Assembly: GCF_048773025.1 (NCBI RefSeq)
Contig: NC_133555.1
Span: forward strand, 57,359,206 to 57,423,205
Source: Camelus bactrianus
Lineage: Eukaryota; Chordata; Mammalia; Artiodactyla; Camelidae
DNA length: 64,000 bases
Direction: 5' to 3'
Position numbers and translations under genes: made by a program. The first letter of the stretch is position 1. Every line of letters starts with the position of its first letter. Below, one piece after another: positions 38,001-48,960 of this stretch. Under the pieces are notes generated by a model, which saw only the letters and a list, made by a program, of their open reading frames with translations, searched no databases and was not told the origin of the DNA.

Positions 38001-40500
38001 GGATTGGAGTTTGCAACTGAAAAGAATCTTTGTGTTCCCAACAAGCTAGTTGAAGGACGGCTTTCACACACACTTATCTCTCGGAAGTGAGCAAGTGGAG
38101 AGACTTTCGTTCATCTAGCACCAAGGGAACGGGTTGCAGGAGACACTTTTTCTCTGCTTTGTCAGTCTGATTCCTAGTGCCGTTTTGAAGTTCCTGCAGT
38201 TTTCACTGTAAAACCGAGTTGGAGCTTGTACCTCCCCATATATATGAATGGAATGGAGTTTGCAACTGAAAATAAACTTTGTGTTCCCAACAAGCAAGGT
38301 GAAGGACGGCTTTCACACACACTTATCTCTCAGAACTTAGCAAGTGGAGAGACGTTCGTTCATCTAGCACCAAGGGAACGGGTTGCAGGAGAAACTATTT
38401 CTCTGCTTTCTCAGTCTGTTTCCTAGTGCCGGTTTTAAGTTCCTGCAGTTTTCACTGGAAAACCGAGTTGGAGCTATTACTTCCCCATATATATGTATGG
38501 AATGAGTTTGCAACTGAAAAGAAACTTTGTGTTCCCAACAAGCTAGGTGAAGGACGGCTTTCACACACACTTATCTCTCAGAACTGAGCAAGTGGAGAGA
38601 CGTTCGTTCATCTAGCACCAAGGGAACGGGTTGCAGGCGACACTTTTTCTCTTCATTCTCAGTCTGTTTCCTAGTGCCGGATTGAAGTTCCTGCAGTTTT
38701 CACTGTAAAACCGAGTTGGAGCTTGTACCTCCCCTTATATATGTATGGAATGGAGTATGCAACTGAAAAGAAACTTTGTGTTCCCAACAAGCTAGGTGAA
38801 GGACGGCTTTCACACACACTTATCTCTCAGAACTGAGCAAGTGGAGAGACGTTCGTTCATCTAGCACCAAGGGAACGGGTTGCAGGAGACACTTTTTCTC
38901 TGCTTTCTAAGTCTGTTTCCTAGTGCCAGTTTAATGTTCCTGCAGTTTTCACTGTAAAACCGAGTTGGAGCTAGTACCTCCCCATATATATGTATGGAAT
39001 GGAGTTTGCAACTGAAAAGAAACTTTGTGTTCCCAACAAGCTAGTTGAAGGACGGCTTTCACACACACTTATCTCTCGGAACTGAGCAAGTGGAGAGACG
39101 TTCGTTCATCTAGCACCAAGGGAACGGGTTGCAAGAGACACTTTTTCTCTGCTTTGTCAGTCTGATTCCTAGTGCCGTTTTGAAGTTCCTGCAGTTTTCA
39201 CTGTAAAACCGAGTTGGAGCTTGTACCTCCCCATATATATGAATGGAATGGAGTTTGCAACTGAAAATAAACTTTGTGTTCCCAACAAGCAAGGTGAAGG
39301 ACGGCTTTCACACACACTTATCTCTCAGAACGGAGCAAGTGGAGAGACGTTCGTTCATCTAGCACCAAGGGAACGGGTTGCAGGAGAAACTATTTCTCTG
39401 TTTCTCAGTCTGTTTCCTAGTGCCGGTTTGAAGTTCCTGCAGTTTTCACTGGAAAACCGAGTTGGAGATATTACTTCCCCATATATATGTATGGAATGAG
39501 TTTGCAACTGAAAAGAAACTTTGTGTTCCCAACAAGCTAGGTGAAGGACGGCTTTCACACACACTTATCTCTCAGAAATGAGCAAGTGGAGAGACGTTCG
39601 TTCATCTAGCACCAAGGGAACGGGTTGTAGGCGACACTTTTTCTCTGCTTTCTCAGTCTGTTTCCTAGTGCCGGATTGAAGTTCCTGCAGTTTTCACTGT
39701 AAAACCGAGTTGGAGCTTGTACCTCCCCTTATATATGTATGGAATGGAGTATGCAACTGAAAAGAAACTTTGTGTTCCCAACAAGCTAGGTGAAGGACGG
39801 CTTTCACACACACTTATCTCTCAGAACTGAGCAAGTGGAGAGACGTTCGTTCATCTAGCACCAAGGGAACGGGTTGCAGGAGACACTTTTTCTCTGCTTT
39901 CTAAGTCTGTTTCCTAGTGCCAGTTTAAAGTTCCTGCAGTTTTCACTGTAAAACCGAGTTGGAGCTAGTACCTCCCCATATATATGAATGGAATGGAGTT
40001 TGCAACTGAAAAGAAACTTTATGTTCCCAGCAAGCTAGGTGAAGGACGGCTTTCACACACACTTATCCCTCAGAACTGAGCAATTGTTGAGACGTTCGTT
40101 CATCTATCACCAAGGGAACGGGTTGCAAGAGAAAATTTTTCTCTGCTTTCTCAGTCTGTTTCTTAGTGCCGGTTTGAAGTTCCTGCAGTTTTCCCTGTAA
40201 AACCGGGTTGGAGTTTGAACCTCCCCATATATATGTATGGAATGGAGTTTGCAACTGAAAAGAAACTTTGTGTTCCCAACAAGCAAGGTGAAGGACGGCT
40301 TTCACACACACTAATCTCTCAGAATTGAGCAAGTGGAGAGACGTTCGTTCATCTAGCACCAAGGGAACGGGTTGCAGGTGACACTTTTTCTCTGTTTTCT
40401 CAGTCTGTTTCCTAGTGCCGGATTGAAGTTCCTGCAGTTTTCACTGTAAAATCGAGTTGGAGCTAGTACCTCCCCATATATATGTATGGAATGGAGTTTG
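32041..40500 (+). repeat. 8460-bp HOR, copy 1 (34 units)
   Basis: This block matches 40501-48960 base for base apart from a few substitutions. It holds G'/L-type units first, then an M-Q series, A (GAATTC at 33573), B, C, D, E, G, H, J, G', then N, O, P, Q, R, S, T, U and a 995-bp tetramer duplication. Its length is 34 x 249 minus 6. Compared with copy 2 I found 11 substitutions and no indel (near 33023, 33313, 34311, 34541, 36511, 37485, 37487, 38224, 39377, 39987 and 40379), so identity is about 99.87%. Identity to copy 2 begins at 32041; the base before (32040) differs. Confidence 0.93.
38040..40030 (+). repeat. 995-bp tetramer duplicate inside copy 1
   Basis: Four units are repeated in tandem with a 995-bp offset. 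Shared private variants include GTCAGTCTGATTCC with CCGTTTTGAAG (near 38161 and 39156), ATATATGAATGG (near 38240 and 39235), GAGAAACTATTTC (near 38389 and 39384), GGATTGAAG and TTTCTAAGTCTG. The same pair recurs at about 46500-48490 in copy 2 of the 8460-bp block, so this tetramer duplication is older than the 8460-bp duplication. Boundaries are approximate. Confidence 0.75.
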
Positions 40501-40569
40501 CAACTGAAAAGAAACTTTGTGTTCCCAACAAGCTAGGTGAAGGACGGCTTTCACACACACTTATCTCTC
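40501..40569 (+). other. Breakpoint interval of the 8460-bp duplication
   Basis: The same 69 bp occurs at 32041-32109, 40501-40569 and 48961-49029. To its left, 40500 and 48960 agree but 32040 differs. To its right, 32110 and 40570 agree (G) but 49030 differs (A). The junction therefore lies somewhere in this interval, inside a right-end-to-left-end stretch of ordinary satellite unit. It joins a unit with AAAATCGAG on the left to a G' unit on the right. The exchange kept the 249-bp phase. Confidence 0.8.
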
Positions 40570-43500
40570 GGAACTGAGCAAGTGGAGAGACGTTCGTTCA
40601 TTAAGCACCGGGGGAACGGGTTGCAGGAGACACTTTTTCTATGCTTTCTCAGTCTGTTTCCTAGTGCCGGTTTGAAGTTCCTGCAGTTTTCACTGTAAAA
40701 CCGTGTTTTAGCTTCTACCTCCTCTTATATATCTATGGAATGGAGTTTGCATCTGAAAAGAAACTTTGTGTTCCCAACAATCTAGGTGAAGGACGGCTTT
40801 CACACACACATTTCTCTCAGAACTGAGCATGTGGAGAGACGTTCGTTCATCTAGCACCAAGGGAACGGGTTGCAGGAGACACATTTTCCCTGCTTTCTCA
40901 GTATGTTTCCTAGTGCCGGTTTGAAGTTCCTGCAGTTTTCACTGGAAAACCGATTTGGAACTAGTACCTCCCCATATATATGTATGGAATGGAGTTTGCA
41001 ACTGAAAAGAAACTTTGTGTTCCCAACAAGCTAGGTGAAGGACGGCTTACACACACACTTATCTCTCAGAACTGAGCAAGTGGAGAGACGTTCGTTCATC
41101 TAGCACCAAGGGAACGGGTTGCAGGAGACACTTTTTCCCTGCTTTTTCAGTCTGTTTCCTAGTGCCGGTTTGAAGTTCCTGCAGTTTTCACTGTAAATCC
41201 GAGTTGGAGCTAGTACCTCCCCATATATATATATGGAATGGAGTATGCAACTGAAAAGAAACTTTTGGTTCCCAACACGCTAGTTGAAGATCGGCTTTCA
41301 CACACACATATCTCTCCGAACTGAGCAAGTGGAGAGACGTTCGTTCATCTAGCACCAAGGGAACGGGTTGCAGGAGACACTTTTTCTCTGCTTTCTCAGT
41401 CTGTTTCCTAGTGCCAGTTTGAAGTTCCTGCATTTTTCACTGTAAAACCGAGTTGGAGCTAGTACATACCCATATATATGTATGGAATGGAGTTTGCAAC
41501 TGAAAAGAAACTTTGTGTTCCCAACAAGCTAGGTGAAGTACGGCTTTCACACACACTTATCTCTCAGAACTGAGCAAGTGGAGAGACGTTCGTTCATCTA
41601 GCACCAAGGGAACGGGTTGCAGGAGACACTTTTTCTCTGCTTTCTCAGTGTGTTTCCTAGTGCCGGTTTGATGTTCCTGCAGTTTTCCCTGTAAAACCGA
41701 GTTGGAGCTAGTACCTCCCCATATATATGTATGGAATGGAGTTTGCAACTGAAAAGAATCTTTGTGTTCCCAACAAGCTAGGGGAAGGACGGCTTTCACA
41801 CACACTTATCTCTCAGAACTGAGCAAGTGGAAAGACGTTCGTTCATCTAGCACCAAGGGAACGGGTTGCAGGAGACACTTTTTCTCTGCTTTCTCAGTCT
41901 GTTTCCTAGTGCCGGTTTGAAGTTCCTGCAGTTTTCACTGTAAAACCGAGTTGGAGCTTGTACCTCCCCATATATATGTATGGAATGAAGTTTGCAACTG
42001 AAAAGAATCTTTGTGTTCCCAACAAGCTAGTTGAATTCGGCTTTCACACACACTTATCTCTCAGAACTGAGCAAGTGGAGAGACGTTCGTTCATCTAGCA
42101 CCAAGGGAACGGGTTGCAGGGGACACATTTTCTCTGCTTTCTCAGTCTGTTTCCTAGTGCCGGTTTGAAGTTCCTGCAGTTTACACTGTAAAACCGAGTT
42201 GGAGCTTGTACCTCCCAATATATATGTATGGAATGGAGTTTGCTACTGAAAAGATACTTTGTGTTCCCAACAAGCTAGGTGAAGGACGGCTTTCACACAC
42301 ACTTATCTCTCGGAACTGAGCAAGTGGAGAGACTTTCGTTCATCTAGCACCAAGGGAAAGGTTTGCAGGAGACACATATTCTCTGCTTTCTCAATCTGTT
42401 TCCTAGTGCCGGTTTGAAGTTCCTGCAGTTTTCACTGTAAAACCGAGTTGGAGCTTGTACCTCCCCATATATATGTATGGAATGGAGTTTGCAACTGAAA
42501 AGAAACTTTGTGTTCCCAATAAGCTAGGTGAAGGACGGTATTCACTCACACACATCTCTCAGAACTGAGCAAGTGGAGAGACGTTCGTTCATCTAGCACC
42601 AATTGAACGCATTGCAGGAGACACTATTTCTCTGCTTTCACATTCTGTTTCCTAGTGCCGGTTTGAAGTTCCTGCAGTTTTCACCGTAAAACAGAGTTGG
42701 AGCTTGTACCTCCCCGTATATATATATGGAATGGAGTTTGCAACTGAAAAGAAACTTTGTGTTCCCAACAAGCTAGGTAGAGGACGGCTTTCACACACAC
42801 TTATCTCTCAGAACTGAGCAAGTGGAGAGACGTTCGTTCATCTAGCACCAAGGGAACGGTTTGCAGGAGACCCTTTTTCTCTGCATTCTCAGTCTGTTTC
42901 CTAGTGCCGGTTTGAAGTTCATGCAGTTTTCGCTGTCAAACAGAGTTTTTAGCTTGTACCTACCCATATATATGTATGGAATGGAGTTTGCAACTGAAAA
43001 TAAACTTTGTGTTCCCAACAAGCTAGGTGAAGGACGGCTTTCACACAGACTTATCTCTCAGAACTGAGCAAGTGGAGAGACGTTCGTTCATCTAGCACCA
43101 AGGGAACGGGTTGCAGGAGAAACTTTTTCTCTGCTTTCTCAGTCTGTTTCCTAGTGCCGGTTTGAAGTTCCTGCAGTTTTCATGGAAAACCGATTTGGAG
43201 CTATTACTTCCCATATATATGTATGGAATGGAGTTTGCAACTGAAAAGAAACTTTGTGTTCCCAACAAGCTAGTTGAAGGACGGCTTTCACACACATTTA
43301 TCTCTCGGAACTGAGCAAGTGGAGAGACGTTCGTTCATCTAGCACCAAGGGAACGGGTTGCAGGAGACACTTTTTCTCTGCTTTCTCAGTCTGTTTCCTA
43401 GTGCCGGTTTGAAGTTCCTGCAGTTTTCACTGTAAAACCGAGTTGGAGCTTGTACCTCCCCATATATATGTATGGAATGGAGTTTGCAACTGAAAAGAAA

Positions 43501-46499
43501 CTTTGTGTTCCCAACAACCAAGGTGAAGGACGGCTTTCACACACACTTATCTCTCGGAACTGAGCAAGTGGAGAGACGTTCGTTCATCTAGCACCGGGAT
43601 AACGGGTTGCAGGAGACACTTTTTCTCTGCTTTCTCAGTCTGTTTCCTAGTGCCGGTTTGATGTTCCTGCAGTTTTCACTGTAAAACCGTTTTGGAGCTA
43701 GTACCTCCCCATATATATGTATGGAATGGAGTTTGCAACTGAAAAGAAACTTTGTGTTCCCAACAAGCTAGTTGAAGGACGGCTTTCACACACACTTATC
43801 TCTCGGAACTGAGCAAGTGGAGAGACTTTCGTTCATCTAGCACCAAGGGAACGGATTGCAGGAGACACTTTTTCTCTGCTTTCTCAGTCTGTTTCCTTGT
43901 GCCGGTTTGAAGATCCTGCAGTTTTCACTGTAAAACCGAGTTGGAGCTTTTACCTCCCCATATATATGTATGGAATGGAGTTTTCAACTGAAAAGAAACT
44001 TTGTGTTCCCAACAAGCTAGGTGAAGGACGGCTTTCACACACACTTATCTCTCGGAACTGAGCAAGTGGAGAGACGTTCGTTCATTAAGCACCGGGGGAA
44101 CGGGTTGCAGGAGACACTTTTTCTCTGCTTTCTCAGTCTGTTTCCTAGTGCCGGTTTGAAGTTCCTGCAGTTTTCACTGTAAAACCGTGTTGGAACTAGT
44201 ACCTCCCCATATATATGTATGGAATGGAGTTTGCAACTGAAAAGAAACATTGTGTTCCCAACAAGCTAGGTGAAGGACGGCTTACACACACACTTATCTC
44301 AGAACTGAGCAAGTGGAGAGACGTTCGTTCATCTAGCACCAAGGGAACGGGTTGCAGGAGACACTTTTTCTCTGCTTTCTCATTCTGTTTCCTAGTGCCG
44401 GTTTGAAGTTCCTGCAGTTTTCACTGTAAATCCGAGTTGGAGCTAGTACCTCCCCATATATATGTATGGAATGGAGTTTGCAACTGAAAAGAAACTTTTG
44501 GTTCCCAACACGCTAGGTGAAGGACGGCTTTCACACACACTTATCTCTCCGAACTGAGCAAGTGGAGAGACGTTCGTTCATCTAGCACCAAGGGAACGGG
44601 TTGCAGGAGACACTTTTTCTCTGCTTTCTCAGTCTGTTTCCTAGTGCCAGTTTGAAGTTCCTGCATTTTTCACTGTAAAACCGAGTTGGAGCTAGTACAT
44701 ACCCATATATATGTATGGAATGCAGTTTGCAACTGAAAAGAAACTTTGTGTTCCCAACAAGCTAGGTGAAGTACGGCTTTCACACACACTTATCTCTCAG
44801 AACTGAGCAAGTGGAGATACGTTCGTTCATCAAGCACCAAGGGAACGGGTTGCAGGAGACACTTTTTCTCTGCTTTCTCAGTCTGTTTCCTAGTGCCGGT
44901 TTGAAGTTCCTGCAGTTTTCCCTGTAAAATCGAGTTGGAGCTAGTACCTCCCCTTATATATGTATGGAATGGAGTTTGCAACTGAAAAGAATCTTTGTGT
45001 TCCCAACAAGCTAGGGGAAGGACGGCTTTCACACACACTTATCTCTCAGAAATGAGCAAGGGGAAAGACGTTCGTTCATCTAGCACCAAGGGAACGGGTT
45101 GCAGGAGACACTTTTTTCTCTGCTTTCTCAGTCTGTTTCCTAGTGCCGGTTTGATGTTCCTGCAGTTTTCACTGTAAAACCGAGTTGGAGCTAGTACCTC
45201 CCCATATATATGTATGGAATGGGGTTTGCAACTGAAAAGAAACTTTGTGTTCCCAACAAGCTAGCTGAAGCACGGCTTACACACACACTTATCTCTCAGA
45301 ACTGAGCAAGTGGAGAGACGTTCGTTCATCTAGCACCAAGGGAGCGGGTTGCAGGAGACACTTTTTCTCTGTTTTCTCAGTCTGTTTCCTAGTGCCGGTT
45401 TGAAGTTCCTGCAGTTTTAACTGTAAAACCGATTTGGAGCTAGTACCTCCCCATATATATATATGGAATGGAGTTTGCAACTGAAAAGAAACTTTGTGTT
45501 CCCAACACGCTATGTGAAGGACGGCTTTCACACACACTTATTTCTCAGAACTGAGCAAGTGGAGAAACGTTCGTTCATCTAGCACCAAGGGAACGGGTTG
45601 CAGGAGACACTTTTTCTCTGCTTTCTCAGTCTGTTTCCTAGTACCGGTTTGAAGTTCCTGCAGTTTTCACTGTAAAACCGAGTTGGAGCTTGTACTTCCC
45701 CATATATATGTATGGAATGGAGTTTGCAACTGAAAAGAAACTTTGTGTTCCCAACAAGCTAGGTGAAGGACGGCTTTCACACACACTTATCTCTCGGAAC
45801 TGAGCAAGTGGAGAGACGTTCGTTCATCTAGCACCGGGGGAACGGGTTGTAGGAGACACTTTTTCTCTGCTTTCTCAGGCTGTTTCCTAGTGCCGGTTTA
45901 ATGTTCCTGCAGTTTTCACTGTAAAACCGAGTTGGAGCTAGTACCTCCCCATATATATGTATGGAATGGAGTTTGCAACTGAAAAGAAACTTTGTGTTCC
46001 CAACAAGCTAGTTGAAGGACGGCTTTCAAATACACTTATCTCTCGGAACTGAGCAAGTGGAGAGACGTTCGTTCATCTAGCACCAACGGAACGGGTTGCA
46101 GGAGGAACTTTTTCTCTGCTTTCTCAGTCTGTTTCCTAGTGCCGGTTTGAAGTTCCTGCAGTTTTCACTGGAAAACCGAGGTGGAACTAGTACCTCCCCA
46201 TATATATGTATGGAATGGTGTTTGCAACTGAAAAGAAACTCTGTGTTCCCAACAAGCTAGGTGAAGGACGGCTTTCACACACACTTATCTCTCTGAACTG
46301 AGCAAGTGGAGAGACGTTCGTTCATCTAGCACCAAGGGAACGGGTTGCAGGAGACACTTTTTCTCTGCTTTCTCAGTCTGTTTCCTAGTGCCGGTTTGAA
46401 GTTCCTGCAGTTTTCACTGTAAAACCGAGTTGGGGCTAGTACCTCCCCATATATATTTATGGATTGGAGTTTGCAACTGAAAAGAATCTTTGTGTTCCC

Positions 46500-48490
46500 A
46501 ACAAGCTAGTTGAAGGACGGCTTTCACACACACTTATCTCTCGGAAGTGAGCAAGTGGAGAGACTTTCGTTCATCTAGCACCAAGGGAACGGGTTGCAGG
46601 AGACACTTTTTCTCTGCTTTGTCAGTCTGATTCCTAGTGCCGTTTTGAAGTTCCTGCAGTTTTCACTGTAAAACCGAGTTGGACCTTGTACCTCCCCATA
46701 TATATGAATGGAATGGAGTTTGCAACTGAAAATAAACTTTGTGTTCCCAACAAGCAAGGTGAAGGACGGCTTTCACACACACTTATCTCTCAGAACTTAG
46801 CAAGTGGAGAGACGTTCGTTCATCTAGCACCAAGGGAACGGGTTGCAGGAGAAACTATTTCTCTGCTTTCTCAGTCTGTTTCCTAGTGCCGGTTTTAAGT
46901 TCCTGCAGTTTTCACTGGAAAACCGAGTTGGAGCTATTACTTCCCCATATATATGTATGGAATGAGTTTGCAACTGAAAAGAAACTTTGTGTTCCCAACA
47001 AGCTAGGTGAAGGACGGCTTTCACACACACTTATCTCTCAGAACTGAGCAAGTGGAGAGACGTTCGTTCATCTAGCACCAAGGGAACGGGTTGCAGGCGA
47101 CACTTTTTCTCTTCATTCTCAGTCTGTTTCCTAGTGCCGGATTGAAGTTCCTGCAGTTTTCACTGTAAAACCGAGTTGGAGCTTGTACCTCCCCTTATAT
47201 ATGTATGGAATGGAGTATGCAACTGAAAAGAAACTTTGTGTTCCCAACAAGCTAGGTGAAGGACGGCTTTCACACACACTTATCTCTCAGAACTGAGCAA
47301 GTGGAGAGACGTTCGTTCATCTAGCACCAAGGGAACGGGTTGCAGGAGACACTTTTTCTCTGCTTTCTAAGTCTGTTTCCTAGTGCCAGTTTAATGTTCC
47401 TGCAGTTTTCACTGTAAAACCGAGTTGGAGCTAGTACCTCCCCATATATATGTATGGAATGGAGTTTGCAACTGAAAAGAAACTTTGTGTTCCCAACAAG
47501 CTAGTTGAAGGACGGCTTTCACACACACTTATCTCTCGGAACTGAGCAAGTGGAGAGACGTTCGTTCATCTAGCACCAAGGGAACGGGTTGCAAGAGACA
47601 CTTTTTCTCTGCTTTGTCAGTCTGATTCCTAGTGCCGTTTTGAAGTTCCTGCAGTTTTCACTGTAAAACCGAGTTGGAGCTTGTACCTCCCCATATATAT
47701 GAATGGAATGGAGTTTGCAACTGAAAATAAACTTTGTGTTCCCAACAAGCAAGGTGAAGGACGGCTTTCACACACACTTATCTCTCAGAACGGAGCAAGT
47801 GGAGAGACGTTCGTTCATCTAGCACCAAGGGAACGGTTTGCAGGAGAAACTATTTCTCTGTTTCTCAGTCTGTTTCCTAGTGCCGGTTTGAAGTTCCTGC
47901 AGTTTTCACTGGAAAACCGAGTTGGAGATATTACTTCCCCATATATATGTATGGAATGAGTTTGCAACTGAAAAGAAACTTTGTGTTCCCAACAAGCTAG
48001 GTGAAGGACGGCTTTCACACACACTTATCTCTCAGAAATGAGCAAGTGGAGAGACGTTCGTTCATCTAGCACCAAGGGAACGGGTTGTAGGCGACACTTT
48101 TTCTCTGCTTTCTCAGTCTGTTTCCTAGTGCCGGATTGAAGTTCCTGCAGTTTTCACTGTAAAACCGAGTTGGAGCTTGTACCTCCCCTTATATATGTAT
48201 GGAATGGAGTATGCAACTGAAAAGAAACTTTGTGTTCCCAACAAGCTAGGTGAAGGACGGCTTTCACACACACTTATCTCTCAGAACTGAGCAAGTGGAG
48301 AGACGTTCGTTCATCTAGCACCAAGGGAACGGGTTGCAGGAGACACTTTTTCTCTGCTTTCTAAGTCTGTTTCCTAGTGCCAGTTTAAAGTTCCTGCAGT
48401 TTTCACTGTAAAACCGAGTTGGAGCTAGTACCTCCCCATATATATGTATGGAATGGAGTTTGCAACTGAAAAGAAACTTTATGTTCCCAG
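46500..48490 (+). repeat. 995-bp tetramer duplicate inside copy 2
   Basis: Counterpart, offset by 8460 bp, of the tetramer pair at about 38040-40030. The markers GTCAGTCTGATTCC, ATATATGAATGG and GAGAAACTATTTC recur at the expected positions in both halves. Confidence 0.75.
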
Positions 48491-48960
48491 CAAGCTAGGT
48501 GAAGGACGGCTTTCACACACACTTATCCCTCAGAACTGAGCAATTGTTGAGACGTTCGTTCATCTATCACCAAGGGAACGGGTTGCAAGAGAAAATTTTT
48601 CTCTGCTTTCTCAGTCTGTTTCTTAGTGCCGGTTTGAAGTTCCTGCAGTTTTCCCTGTAAAACCGGGTTGGAGTTTGAACCTCCCCATATATATGTATGG
48701 AATGGAGTTTGCAACTGAAAAGAAACTTTGTGTTCCCAACAAGCAAGGTGAAGGACGGCTTTCACACACACTAATCTCTCAGAATTGAGCAAGTGGAGAG
48801 ACGTTCGTTCATCTAGCACCAAGGGAACGGGTTGCAGGAGACACTTTTTCTCTGTTTTCTCAGTCTGTTTCCTAGTGCCGGATTGAAGTTCCTGCAGTTT
48901 TCACTGTAAAATCGAGTTGGAGCTAGTACCTCCCCATATATATGTATGGAATGGAGTTTG

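Larger units (their letters stand above)
40501..48960 (+). repeat. 8460-bp HOR, copy 2 (34 units)
   Basis: Direct tandem copy of 32041-40500, in the same orientation and in register with the 249-bp unit. The A unit lies at 42033 (copy 1: 33573), the L marker GAGCATGTGG near 40827 (copy 1: 32367) and the 4-bp deletion CACTTATCTCAGAAC near 44292 (copy 1: 35832). All pairs are offset by exactly 8460. Identity continues past the nominal end to 49029, which corresponds to 40569 in copy 2, and then stops where the sequence turns into a K-type unit. A very recent unequal exchange is the simplest origin; an assembly duplication must also be considered. Confidence 0.93.
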
